NCBI GenBank assembly: GCA_910574475.1
Contig: CAJTAT010000005.1
Span: 332,677-396,676 of the forward strand
Reading direction: 5' to 3'
DNA length: 64,000 nt
Source of the DNA: Clostridia bacterium
GTDB taxonomy: Bacteria; Bacillota; Clostridia; Lachnospirales; Lachnospiraceae
Each line of letters starts with the position of its first letter. The first letter of the stretch is position 1. The position numbers were made by a program, and so were the translations under genes. This document shows positions 34,141 through 42,887 of the stretch, piece after piece. The notes beneath the pieces were generated by a model. It was not told where the DNA came from. It did not search any database and saw only the letters and a list, made by a program, of their open reading frames with translations.

Positions 34141-34411
34141 CCCTCTCTTGACAAGGGCACACACGCCTCAATCACGATATTTCGCCGCTTTGCGGCGTTA
34201 TCCTCAATCGGCGTACGTCCAGTACGCCTCAATCGTCTGCCTTGCAAGGCGACGAAATCTCATGATTGAGGTCGAAGAGTCGAAAAGAGGTAAATTTTGC
34301 GTCCTGCAAGGCACTTGAAAGAGGCGTACTGGACGTACGCCGATTGAAAGTAACGCCGCAGGTCACAAAATTTACTCTTTTTCGACCGTGTATGCCCTTG
34401 TCAAGAGAGGG
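34141..34411. mobile_element. 271-bp MITE-like element with TA target duplication, copy 1
   Basis: Terminal inverted repeats of about 18 bp (CCCTCTCTTGACAAGGGC / GCCCTTGTCAAGAGAGGG) are flanked by TA on both sides (34139-34140 and 34412-34413). No gene inside. The interior is full of palindromes, for example GGCGTACGTCCAGTACGCC. A TA duplication suits mobilisation by an IS630/Tc1-mariner-type transposase acting in trans, which is inference. Copy 2 is at 37907-38178 in the opposite orientation. Confidence 0.85.
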
Positions 34412-34600
34412 TAACATTATGGAACTGAGGGATATTTTGAAACGGAAAGCGCCTAAGCTCCTGCCAGATGCGGAAGTGCTGCTTGCGGAAATGTCCTATG
34501 AACTGATTCCAGCAGTAGACCATGCGGAGAAGCTGATACGCGATGCAAAAGACCAGCCGATCTTAAATGCGGCGATTGTGTCCGATGTAGATATTATTCT

Positions 34601-35365
34601 CCCTTTTCGGAATTGTGTACCCAGATAATATGAGCCTGTAAATATACATTACGGATGGCAGGCAGATATTTTATATTCAAAATATTAAATCAGGTTTTGG
34701 GGAGGTGTGACCATGATTTTACAAAATGAAATATGTCACATTGAAATCAATATTGACGAAACATATACTGTTGACTCGGTAGATAATCGCCATTACGATG
34801 TAACATTGAATCCAGAACATTATCGGCACAACGATTTGTCAAAAACACTGTCAATTCATATTGGCTTATATGCAAGAGAATTTCAAGTAGCGCTGATTGG
34901 ACCGTATCATTCATATGATTTGGATTGTGCCGTTCTGCAAGATGACATTCTTACAGTTCTACAAGACAACATGATAACGCAGATAAAGATTACCGATGCC
35001 TGTATAATTCGCCATGTTGTGCTGGACTGTCTGGGTTGTAACTTTGCAATTTATAAAGTTGAAAAGGGATATATTATCTATGGAGAAATTGAAATAATGA
35101 TGTTGGACTTGGACTTTAAGAAACAATGGTCATTTTCTGGAAAAGATATATTTGTTTCTATTTCAAACAGAGAACCATTTACAATACGTGAAAACTTGAT
35201 TTGCCTGTACGATTTTGAGAATAACTACTATGAAATAGATTTTAACGGAAAGCAAATCATATAGCTTCCGTGAGTTGTTAAGCGGATGCAAAAACAGTAA
35301 TTATATGCACGAATATGTACTATATTTCAAGCTTTGTGCAGTAGGAACACTTTTCCGAAAAGGGA
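34601..35365. mobile_element. 765-bp inverted-repeat element carrying one gene, 11-bp target duplication
   Basis: The left end CCCTTTTCGGAATTGTG and right end CACTTTTCCGAAAAGGG are inverted repeats (12 perfect bp, then 2 mismatches, then 3 matches). The target sequence GATATTATTCT is repeated directly on both sides (34590-34600 and 35366-35376). The only gene inside is the 183-codon frame at 34713-35264; there is no recognisable transposase. It looks like a non-autonomous passenger element. Confidence 0.8.
34713..35264 (+). CDS. Unrecognised 183-residue protein, passenger of the inverted-repeat element
   Basis: The ATG lies seven bases after GGGGAGG; an in-frame GTG six bases upstream is less likely. 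I do not recognise the family. The sequence alternates hydrophobic and polar residues in short strands (IHIGLYAREFQVALIG, 'GYIIYGEIEIMMLDLD', DIFVSISNREPFTIRENLI) and looks all-beta and acidic, without signal peptide, membrane helix or HTH. No transposase motif (no DDE, no HUH) is seen. It is AT-richer than neighbouring core genes. It could be a defence, immunity or selfish accessory protein moved as cargo, but nothing in the sequence decides this. Confidence 0.7.
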   Translation: MILQNEICHIEINIDETYTVDSVDNRHYDVTLNPEHYRHNDLSKTLSIHIGLYAREFQVALIGPYHSYDLDCAVLQDDILTVLQDNMITQIKITDACIIRHVVLDCLGCNFAIYKVEKGYIIYGEIEIMMLDLDFKKQWSFSGKDIFVSISNREPFTIRENLICLYDFENNYYEIDFNGKQII

Positions 35366-35535
35366 GATATTATTCTGACGGGGGATAAAGACTTTTTAAG
35401 TTTGAATATGGAACATCCAAAATGTATGACGGTTGCGCAGTTCTTTGAAAACGAGGGCGTGGAAGAATAGCCTACGTGCTCTTATAGATGCAGCGAATAT
35501 GTACTATGGGACACTGGCGGATAGGCAGAGTTATC

Positions 35536-35577
35536 GAGCTAGGAATCTAAAAAAAGGTTCCTGGCTCTATTTGTCTT
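35536..35577 (+). terminator. Probable terminator after the broken toxin gene
   Basis: GAGCTAGGAA (35536-35545) and TTCCTGGCTC (35558-35567) pair over 10 bp with one G-U, followed by TATTTGTCTT. The stretch 35471-35730 holds nothing else that I can support, apart from a 14-bp CGAATATGTACTAT (35494-35507) that also occurs inside the nearby element (35310-35323). Confidence 0.6.
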
Positions 35578-35730
35578 AATATGTAAATTTTTTGTGAACC
35601 TGATTAAAAAAGTCTTTTTCAAAACATCTCCGAAGTTGCCAATTGAAATTTTTTCATCCGGTCCCTATCGGGATACCAGCAGCAAAGATGGGGATAAAAA
35701 GAGGGATAGCAAAACATTGCGGGAAGCTGG

Positions 35731-35943
35731 ATGAACGGATATAGTAGCAACCTGGAAGCCTTAACCTTCCATTTTATGTTAATCGGGATTTGCTATGTAT
35801 TGGAAGTGGGTATTTCGGAAATATTAAAATATCTTCCCAGTTTTTTGGGAACCTCAATGAGTAGTAGGATGTTTATGAATGGAATGTATGCAGTTTCTCT
35901 GGCTATAACCATATTTATCTGGAAGGAACAGGTGGAGAAATAA
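35731..35943 (+). pseudogene. Fragment of a polytopic transporter (possibly GltS-like)
   Basis: 70 codons with two or three hydrophobic segments (TFHFMLIGICYVLEVGIS; 'FMNGMYAVSLAITIFIW'). The pattern resembles an internal piece of a sodium/glutamate-type symporter, but it is far shorter than any such carrier and begins without a clear ribosome site. It ends five bases before the amidohydrolase gene. Most likely a remnant; a genuine small membrane protein cannot be excluded. Confidence 0.35.
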
Positions 35944-35948
35944 AAGTT

Positions 35949-37541
35949 ATGGAAAAGCTTTATTATAATGGAAAAATTATCACTATGGCGGATACCCGCC
36001 CGGAAGCCGTTTTGGTTTGTGACGGAAAAATTAAGAGGATAGGAACTTTGGAGGCAGTGAAACAGGCCGCGTCGAGGGATGCTGACTGGATCGATTTACA
36101 GGGAAAGTGTCTCATGCCATCCTTTATTGATTCCCACAGTCATATTGTCATGAGCGGTCAGATGGCCTGCTTTGCAGATTTGTCGGACTGTAAGTCTCTG
36201 GAAGACATGGTATCCATCCTGAAAAAATATATGGCGGACCGGAAAGTAGGCAGGGATGGAATTGTGGTGGGCGTTGGATATGATCACAACTTTTTAAAGG
36301 AGAGACGCCATCCTGACAAGTTTGTGCTGGACAGAGTAAGTGAAGACATCCCTGTCATGGTATTGCATGTGTCGGCGCATTTGGGCTGTGTGAACAGTGT
36401 GGCCCTGAAGCTATCGGGAATCAATGAAAACACGGGAAATCCTGAAGGAGGAATCATAGGACGGATTGGCGAAAGCAGCGAGCCCAGCGGCTATATGGAG
36501 GAGGCCGGTCTGGCCCTGGTACAGAAAGTTCTGGGGAAAAAGATTCATTTGGATGTATCCACAGTAATGAGCCAGATGCAAAAAACTTATATAGAACATG
36601 GGATTACCACTGCACAGGATGGCGCGTCCACAGAGGCGGATATCAAGCTCCTAAAAAATATGGGTGATTCGCAACAGTTAAAAATTGATGTAGTGGCCTA
36701 CCCTCTGATGACGGCAGGCGGGGCAGATCTTTTAAGGAAGTACCGAAATTTAGACGGAAGGTATGAAAACCATCTAAAGATAGGCGGATATAAAATCATC
36801 CTGGACGGTTCTCCTCAAGGCCGTTCCGCATGGATGTCGGAGCCTTATTTAGAGGGGGAGGAAGGGTACTGCGGATATCCGGCTTTCGATGATGAAACTC
36901 TTAAAAAATATGTGCTTCAGGCTGTAGAAGAGAGAAAACAGTTACTTGCCCACTGCAACGGTGATGCTGCCGCTGAGCAATTTTTGAAAACTTATGAGTC
37001 ATGTATGGCAAGCGTGGGTAGAGGAGCGGATTTGCGCCCTGTCATGATACACTGTCAGACTGTGAGAAAGGATCAGCTGGAGAGAATGGCAGAGATACGT
37101 ATGATAGCCTCTATGTTTGTTGGACATGTGTGGTACTGGGGAGATGTGCACGTAAAAAATCTGGGCAGGGAAAGAGGACAGCGTATCAGCCCGGTCAGAG
37201 ATGCAATTGACAGGGGAGTCATTGTGAATTTTCATCAGGATACGCCTGTTACAAAACCCAACATGCTACATTCTGTCTGGTGTGCGTCAAACCGTGTAAG
37301 CCGCAGCGGGCAAGTGGTGGGAGAAGAACAAAAGGTTACGGTCTACGAGGCATTAAAGGCAGTGACAATTAACGGTGCATATCAGTATTTTGAGGAAAAT
37401 GAGAAGGGGAGTATTGAGGAAGGAAAAAGAGCAGATCTGGTTATCCTAGATCGCTCTCCTCTGGAGACAGAAGTTTCTGAGATAAAAGACATTCAGGTCT
37501 TGGAGACCATGAAAGATGGTATGACAATCTATAGAAAATGA
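35949..37541 (+). CDS. YtcJ-type metal-dependent amidohydrolase
   Basis: 530 residues, full length for the YtcJ/amidohydrolase-3 family. Metal-binding HSH lies in FIDSHSHIVMSG (about 57-68), 'LLAHCNGDAA' supplies another ligand His, and VNFHQDTPV is the late His/Asp strand. The closing KGSIEEGKRADLVILDRSPL is the typical composite beta-sandwich return. Such enzymes hydrolyse amide, formyl or ester bonds of small molecules, and the exact substrate is rarely known. Possibly linked to import by the adjacent transporter remnant. It seems intact within an otherwise decayed stretch. Confidence 0.87.
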   Translation: MEKLYYNGKIITMADTRPEAVLVCDGKIKRIGTLEAVKQAASRDADWIDLQGKCLMPSFIDSHSHIVMSGQMACFADLSDCKSLEDMVSILKKYMADRKVGRDGIVVGVGYDHNFLKERRHPDKFVLDRVSEDIPVMVLHVSAHLGCVNSVALKLSGINENTGNPEGGIIGRIGESSEPSGYMEEAGLALVQKVLGKKIHLDVSTVMSQMQKTYIEHGITTAQDGASTEADIKLLKNMGDSQQLKIDVVAYPLMTAGGADLLRKYRNLDGRYENHLKIGGYKIILDGSPQGRSAWMSEPYLEGEEGYCGYPAFDDETLKKYVLQAVEERKQLLAHCNGDAAAEQFLKTYESCMASVGRGADLRPVMIHCQTVRKDQLERMAEIRMIASMFVGHVWYWGDVHVKNLGRERGQRISPVRDAIDRGVIVNFHQDTPVTKPNMLHSVWCASNRVSRSGQVVGEEQKVTVYEALKAVTINGAYQYFEENEKGSIEEGKRADLVILDRSPLETEVSEIKDIQVLETMKDGMTIYRK

Positions 37542-37554
37542 GGGGAGGATGAAA

Positions 37555-38437
37555 ATGAATCATAGAAAAGAGATTGCTGTTGTTATCTGCAATTATAACA
37601 AAAAGGATTATGTAAAAAAACATGGAATCCCTGGAAAGGCAAAGTGTAGATAATTTTGATATCTATTTAGTAGATAACGCTTCTGTGGACGGCACTGTGG
37701 TTGAAAAAATCGGCTGTATGCCAGAAGAAAATTTTATTTATTATGATGACATTACCTGGGGCGTTAGGTGCCACCGTGCCGGCTATCGTGTGGTGGCAAA
37801 TTCCCATGCCACTGTCTGGCATAAAGGTGGAGCAGCCATCAATCCCACTACCTTTGCAAATTATTACCTGAATCGCAACAAGGTTCGGTTTTTTATGACC
37901 TACATACCCTCTCTTGCCAAGGGCACACACGGTCGAAAAAGAGTAAGTTTTGTGACCTGGCGGCGTTACTTTCAATCGGCGTACGTCCAGTACGCCTCTT
38001 TCAAGTGCCTTGCAGGACGCAAAATTTACCTCTTTTCGACTCTTCGACCTCAATCATGAGATTTCGTCGCCTTGCAAGGCAGACGATTGAGGCGTACTGG
38101 ACGTACGCCGATTGAGGATAACGCCGCAAAGCGGCGAAATATCGTGATTGAGGCGTGTATGCCCTTGTCAAGAGAGGGTAAGTACGGAAGATAAAGGAAA
38201 GGTAACGGAAAGGTAACGGATGTACAGATACAAGAGCGGACGGAACGCATCCTGTTGGATATATTTGAGGGGATACACTCCTGTCAAACGGATGGAAGGA
38301 ACAACATGGCAAAGACGCGGATGGATGCTTTTTTAGATGCCCTTGAAGGAATCTCGGGAAAAGCGGAAACTTATGAAATCCGGGAAAATGAAATACAAAA
38401 GGACAGATTTTGGGGAGAGACATTGATAGATGCTTAA
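37555..38437 (+). pseudogene. Degraded family-2 glycosyltransferase gene
   Basis: The start MNHRKEIAVVICNYNKKDYV is a GT2 N-terminus. A frameshift follows at the A7 run (37613-37619). The next frame gives MESLERQSVDNFDIYLVDNA and then jumps to YYDDITWGVRCHRAGYRVVA and 'ATVWHKGG', so roughly 100 codons of the catalytic domain are missing. A MITE-like element (37907-38178) splits the gene further. The tail after it (ERILLDIFEGIHS ... 'MDAFLDALEGISGKAE') resembles the C-terminus of such enzymes. Not functional as it stands. Confidence 0.7.
37907..38178. mobile_element. 272-bp MITE-like element with TA target duplication, copy 2
   Basis: Same family as 34141-34411 but in the opposite orientation. 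It starts CCCTCTCTTGCCAAGGGC, ends GCCCTTGTCAAGAGAGGG, and is flanked by TA (37905-37906 and 38179-38180). It lies inside the remains of a glycosyltransferase gene. Confidence 0.85.
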
Positions 38438-38676
38438 AAAGGCAAGAGGGAAACTATGATTTGGTCCTCCATGTCTGTAGACATATCTATGAACTGGAGA
38501 TAAAAACATTCAATCATATGTGGATTGATGGATGGAGAAATGTGATTTCCAATAAAGACGACTTTGAGAATTATCAACTATTCTTTCCCATGTATCAAAC
38601 ATTTAGGCTTTGTTTTGAAGATAGAGTGAAGGAGTATATGAAAAAAACGATAGGGAGTACTCTAAGTGGCAGTTAA
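38410..38676 (+). pseudogene. Remnant reading frame next to the glycosyltransferase debris
   Basis: About 80 meaningful codons (LVLHVCRHIYELEIKTFNHM ... 'MYQTFRLCFEDRVKEYMKK'). I do not recognise the family. It overlaps the end of the glycosyltransferase remnant in another frame and has no ribosome site, so it is probably the shifted end of the same gene or of a neighbour. Confidence 0.3.
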
Positions 38677-38712
38677 GTTAAGGAAACGAAAACAACTGTA
38701 GTCTTTGATACT

Positions 38713-38789
38713 CCCCTTGTCAAGCAGACAGGTGAAATATTTTAGTACAGGTGATGCCTATATTTCGATTTGAAGTGTAGGCATTTTTT
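38713..38789 (+). repeat. Dispersed IS-end-like repeat with terminator hairpin, copy 1
   Basis: It starts CCCCTTGTCAAGCAGACAGG and ends in a hairpin (ATGCCTATA ... TGTAGGCAT) followed by six T. The same arrangement occurs at 63874-63955 with different stem bases, so it looks like the 3' end of an insertion-sequence family. Confidence 0.6.
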
Positions 38790-38875
38790 GTTGTGCGAAA
38801 ATATATAGATTGTTAACAACATTTATGATAAGATAAAAGAAAAAACAGATTGACAAGGGGGGCAGGGAACCTCAA

Positions 38876-39877
38876 ATGGAGATGGAAAACATACTTGCAA
38901 AGAGTATTACTGCAGCGGGCGACAAAGCGGCCTATGATGCAGCCTGTAAGCGGCTGCTTGCAAATAAAGTTATTCTTGCATGGATTATGAAGAGTTGTCT
39001 GGAGGAATATCAGGACATTACAGTAGAAGAGATTGCAGAATATTATATAGAGGGAAACCCACTAATTGCTCAGTCTGCAGTAAATCCAGATGAAGAGGTA
39101 ACATTCAAAGGAGAGCAGATTGAGGGAGACAATATAGAAGATAGCTCCATGAAAGAAGGAACAATCTTTTACGATATCCGTTTTCATGCCATTGTCCCAC
39201 GAACAGAGGAAATGGCAAGATTGATTTTGAATGTGGAGGCACAAAATAGTTTTTATCCAGGATATCCGATTATTAAACGGGGAATTTATTATTGTAGCAG
39301 AATGATATCATCTCAATATGGGGTGGAATTTACAGATGGTCATTATGAGAAAATTAAAAAGGTGATCAGCATTTGGATTTGCGCGAATCCGCCAAGATAC
39401 AGAGAAAATACAATTACAAGATATTCACTTCAAGAAGAAAAGTTGATTGGAAATGTATCAGAGAATAAAGAGAATTTTGATTTACTGACAGCAGTCATTG
39501 TTTGTCTAGGAGATTCTGAGGATGATAAGTATACTGGTATATTGAAACTTCTAGGTATATTGCTTACCTCTGAAAAAGAATCTGAAGAGAAAAAGAAGAT
39601 TCTCCAGAATGACTTTCATATTAAAATGACAAAGGAATTGGAAAGCGAGGTGTCATTGATGTGTAATTTAAGTAAGGGCGTAGAAGAGAAAGGAATAGAG
39701 AAAGGAATAGAAAAAGGAATAGAAAAAGGAATAGAAAAAGGTATAGAGAAAGGTATATTGTCATCCATTCAAAATTTAATGGAAAGCATGGGATGGACAG
39801 CGGATCAGGCAATGGATGCATTAAAAATTCCTGAATCTAAAAGAACTCAGTATGAAAAAGGATTGAAAAATAAGTAA
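38876..39877 (+). CDS. Rpn-family PD-(D/E)XK nuclease / putative transposase
   Basis: 333 residues. The nuclease core FYDIRFHAI ... 'LILNVEAQN' supplies the Asp and Glu-x-Gln of the PD-(D/E)XK fold used by Rpn (recombination-promoting nuclease) proteins. The C-terminal linker is a run of GIEKGIEK units encoded by 12-bp tandem repeats (about 39686-39751), typical of the family. Start at the ATG behind CAGGGAA; a second ATG lies six bases on. Rpn proteins cut DNA and promote RecA-independent recombination. It stands alone upstream of lepA. A related small C-terminal fragment gene lies at 59198-59437. Confidence 0.85.
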   Translation: MEMENILAKSITAAGDKAAYDAACKRLLANKVILAWIMKSCLEEYQDITVEEIAEYYIEGNPLIAQSAVNPDEEVTFKGEQIEGDNIEDSSMKEGTIFYDIRFHAIVPRTEEMARLILNVEAQNSFYPGYPIIKRGIYYCSRMISSQYGVEFTDGHYEKIKKVISIWICANPPRYRENTITRYSLQEEKLIGNVSENKENFDLLTAVIVCLGDSEDDKYTGILKLLGILLTSEKESEEKKKILQNDFHIKMTKELESEVSLMCNLSKGVEEKGIEKGIEKGIEKGIEKGIEKGILSSIQNLMESMGWTADQAMDALKIPESKRTQYEKGLKNK

Positions 39878-39891
39878 CGGAGGAAAGATAG

Positions 39892-41706
39892 ATGGCGATC
39901 ATAGATCAAAGTAAAATCAGAAATTTCTGTATTATCGCACACATTGATCATGGCAAATCCACCCTGGCAGATCGGATCATTGAAATGACAGGACTTTTAA
40001 CCAGCCGGGAAATGCAGGCTCAAGTCCTGGATAATATGGAATTAGAACGGGAGCGGGGAATCACCATTAAGGCCCAGACAGTGCGTACCGTGTATAAAGC
40101 TCCAAACGGGGAAGAATATATCTTTAATTTGATTGATACACCAGGACACGTGGACTTTAATTATGAGGTTTCTCGCAGCCTGGCAGCCTGTGACGGGGCT
40201 ATTCTTGTGGTGGATGCAGCACAGGGGATAGAAGCGCAAACCCTTGCCAATGTGTATCTGGCCCTGGATCATAATCTGGACATTTTGCCAGTCATCAATA
40301 AAATCGATCTGCCCAGTGCAGAGCCGGAGCGTGTCATTGATGAGATCGAGGATGTCATTGGGCTGGAGGCTCAGGACGCCCCTCAGATCTCTGCAAAGAC
40401 AGGCTTAAATGTGGAGAAGGTTCTGGAGGCAATCGTAGAAAAGATTCCAGCTCCTCTAGGAGATGCAGACGCCCCTCTTCAGGCTCTGATCTTTGACTCT
40501 CTGTACGACTCTTACAAAGGTGTGATTGTATTTTGCAGGATCAAAGAGGGAACCGTGAAAAAGGGTACACCCATCCGTATGATGGCTACCGGAGCAGAGG
40601 CGGATGTGGTGGAGGTGGGATATTTTGGAGCAGGCCAGTTTATCCCATGTGAGGAATTGTCCGCCGGCATGGTGGGGTATATGACTGCCAGCATCAAGAA
40701 TGTCAAAGATACCCGTGTGGGAGACACCATCACAAACAGGGCAAATCCCTGTGCCGAGCCCTTACCAGGCTATAAAAAGGTTCTGCCTATGGTATACTGC
40801 GGCATGTATCCGGCAGACGGGGCCAAGTACCCTGACCTGCGGGACGCCTTAGAAAAGCTCCAGCTAAATGATGCCTCTTTGCAGTTTGAGCCGGAGACTT
40901 CTATTGCTCTGGGATTTGGATTCCGCTGCGGTTTTTTAGGACTGCTGCACTTAGAGATCATCCAGGAACGTCTGGAACGGGAGTATAACCTGGATCTGGT
41001 GACAACTGCGCCCGGCGTTATCTACAAGGTGCACAAGACCAGTGGCGAGGTGATAGAACTTACAAATCCTTCCAACCTGCCGGATCCTGCAGAGATTGAA
41101 TTTATGGAAGAGCCAATGGTTAGCGCGGAAGTCATGGTAACGACAGAGTTTATTGGTTCCATTATGGAGCTCTGTCAGGAGCGCCGTGGCGTTTATCTGG
41201 GAATGGAATATATGGAAGCAACACGTGCCCTTCTAAAATATGAGCTTCCTTTAAATGAGATTATTTATGATTTCTTTGACGCCTTAAAGTCACGTTCCAG
41301 GGGATACGCATCTTTTGACTATGAGATGAAGGGCTATGTACAGGCAGACTTGGTGAAGCTGGATATTCTGATTAACAAGGAGGAAGTGGATGCCCTGTCC
41401 TTTATTGTTCACAGCAGCACGGCCTATGAGCGGGGACGGAAAATGTGTGAAAAGTTAAAAGAGGAGATTCCACGTCATCTCTTTGAGATACCTATACAGG
41501 CAGCAGTGGGAAGTAAGATCATTGCCAGGGAGACGGTTAAGGCCATGCGAAAAGATGTGCTGGCGAAATGCTATGGCGGCGATATCACCCGAAAGAAAAA
41601 GCTGCTGGAAAAACAAAAAGAGGGCAAGAAGCGGATGCGCCAGATAGGCAATGTGGAGATTCCCCAGAAAGCCTTTATGAGTGTGCTGAAGCTGGATGAT
41701 AAATAA
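39892..41706 (+). CDS. lepA: Elongation factor 4 (LepA), ribosome-associated GTPase
   Basis: 604 residues, the usual length. G1 is AHIDHGKST (17-25), G2/G3 RGITIKAQT and 'DTPGHVDF', G4 NKID. An EF-G-like body and the LepA-specific C-terminal domain ([20 protein letters not shown]) follow. It binds stalled ribosomes and favours back-translocation or ribosome assembly under stress. It is followed by hemW, a conserved order in Firmicutes. The start lies behind GGAGGAAAGA. Confidence 0.98.
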   Translation: MAIIDQSKIRNFCIIAHIDHGKSTLADRIIEMTGLLTSREMQAQVLDNMELERERGITIKAQTVRTVYKAPNGEEYIFNLIDTPGHVDFNYEVSRSLAACDGAILVVDAAQGIEAQTLANVYLALDHNLDILPVINKIDLPSAEPERVIDEIEDVIGLEAQDAPQISAKTGLNVEKVLEAIVEKIPAPLGDADAPLQALIFDSLYDSYKGVIVFCRIKEGTVKKGTPIRMMATGAEADVVEVGYFGAGQFIPCEELSAGMVGYMTASIKNVKDTRVGDTITNRANPCAEPLPGYKKVLPMVYCGMYPADGAKYPDLRDALEKLQLNDASLQFEPETSIALGFGFRCGFLGLLHLEIIQERLEREYNLDLVTTAPGVIYKVHKTSGEVIELTNPSNLPDPAEIEFMEEPMVSAEVMVTTEFIGSIMELCQERRGVYLGMEYMEATRALLKYELPLNEIIYDFFDALKSRSRGYASFDYEMKGYVQADLVKLDILINKEEVDALSFIVHSSTAYERGRKMCEKLKEEIPRHLFEIPIQAAVGSKIIARETVKAMRKDVLAKCYGGDITRKKKLLEKQKEGKKRMRQIGNVEIPQKAFMSVLKLDDK

Positions 41707-41717
41707 AGAGAGGCCTT

Positions 41718-42887
41718 GTGGTTTGTGAAAAAATGAATTATACTGCTTCTATGAAAAAGGACCTGGGAATTTATATTCATATCCCCTTTTGCGCGCGCAA
41801 GTGTGCCTACTGTGACTTTCTGTCAGCGCCTGCCACAGAAGAGGTAAAGGTGCAATATGTGAAGGCATTAAAAAAAGAAATAGAGGCCTTCCGGGAAATG
41901 GGACAGGCATATGAGACGGTGACAGTGTTCTTTGGAGGCGGGACGCCTTCACTTTTGACAGGGGAGCAGTTGGTTGAAATCCTCAAAGAGGTTAACCGTT
42001 GCTGCCCTATTCGTTCCGGGGCAGAAATTACAGTAGAGTGCAATCCGGGAACATTGACAGAAGAGAAGCTTAAAGCTTACAAAAGGGCGGGAGTGAGCCG
42101 CTTAAGCATGGGACTGCAGTCTGCCCAGAATGAAGAGCTTAAAAAATTAGGCAGAATTCATACATGGGAAGAATTTCTAATCAGTTATGAAATGGCAAGA
42201 GAAAAGGGTTTCGGAAATATAAATGTGGATCTGATGTCAGCTCTGCCAGGACAGAGAAGGAAGACCTGGGTTGATACCCTGGAACAAGTGTTAAAGCTTT
42301 CCCCGGAACATATCTCTGCATACAGCCTGATCATTGAAGAGAGGACGCCTTTTTATGAACGTTACAGTCCAGGAGGACCCTTGTCAGAGGAGCTTCCTGA
42401 TGAGGACACAGAGCGCCAGATGTACTATGACACAAAGGAAATCCTGGAGAGAGCAGGTTATGAGCGGTATGAGATTTCTAATTACGCAAAACCAGGATAT
42501 TTATGCAGACACAACCTGGCCTACTGGAACCGGACAGATTACAAAGGCTTTGGTATTGGCGCCGCCTCACTCCTAGACAACATTCGCTATCAAAACAGCA
42601 GGGAGCTTACAGCATACCTGAGAGGAGAATTTTCTTGGGAAAGCCGGGAAGCTTTGACCAGGAAAGAACGACTGGAAGAAACCATGTTCCTGGGACTTCG
42701 AAAAATGGAAGGCGTTCAATTGACAGAGGAATTGACGGCAACCTATGAACCTATATTTCGGGACTTGGAGCAAAAAGGTCTCTTGTTTCGCCAGTCAGGC
42801 CGTGTCTGCCTGACTGACAAAGGAATTGATATTAGTAACTATGCGCTGGCAGAGTTCTTGCTGGATGAACAAGAAAGGATAAAATAA
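41718..42887 (+). CDS. hemW: Heme chaperone HemW (radical SAM, HemN-like)
   Basis: About 389 residues from a GTG just after AGAGAGG; ATG codons at 41733 and 41751 are alternatives, the last fitting the family's usual beginning (KKDLGIYIHIPFCARKC). The radical-SAM cluster motif is CARKCAYCDF with the HemN/HemW-specific CxxxCxxC spacing. 'FFGGGTPSLL' and VDLMSALPGQ are further SAM-barrel motifs. HemW carries heme and is not a coproporphyrinogen oxidase. It lies directly after lepA and overlaps the next gene by one base. Confidence 0.93.
   Translation: MVCEKMNYTASMKKDLGIYIHIPFCARKCAYCDFLSAPATEEVKVQYVKALKKEIEAFREMGQAYETVTVFFGGGTPSLLTGEQLVEILKEVNRCCPIRSGAEITVECNPGTLTEEKLKAYKRAGVSRLSMGLQSAQNEELKKLGRIHTWEEFLISYEMAREKGFGNINVDLMSALPGQRRKTWVDTLEQVLKLSPEHISAYSLIIEERTPFYERYSPGGPLSEELPDEDTERQMYYDTKEILERAGYERYEISNYAKPGYLCRHNLAYWNRTDYKGFGIGAASLLDNIRYQNSRELTAYLRGEFSWESREALTRKERLEETMFLGLRKMEGVQLTEELTATYEPIFRDLEQKGLLFRQSGRVCLTDKGIDISNYALAEFLLDEQERIK

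Larger units (their letters stand above)
34023..35470 (+). pseudogene. PIN-domain toxin gene interrupted by two insertions
   Basis: The first part (34023-34140) encodes MRILVDTNILFSALVFSHSK through 'LCDR'. The middle part resumes at 34414 with 'NIMELRDILKRKAP' and runs to 'VSDVDII' at 34600. The last part resumes at 35377 with LTGDKDFLSLNMEH and ends with the TAG at 35468-35470. Removing 34141-34413 and 34601-35376 restores one continuous frame of about 140 codons, related to the intact PIN toxin at 11981-12466. Both inserted segments have inverted ends and target duplications, so the breaks are insertions and not assembly noise. The product as it stands stops after 39 residues. Confidence 0.9.

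Noticed and set aside
34036..34628. Plus- and minus-strand frames across the MITE-like element
   Set aside because: They are translations of palindromic mobile DNA fused to toxin remnants; the same frames reappear in the other copy.
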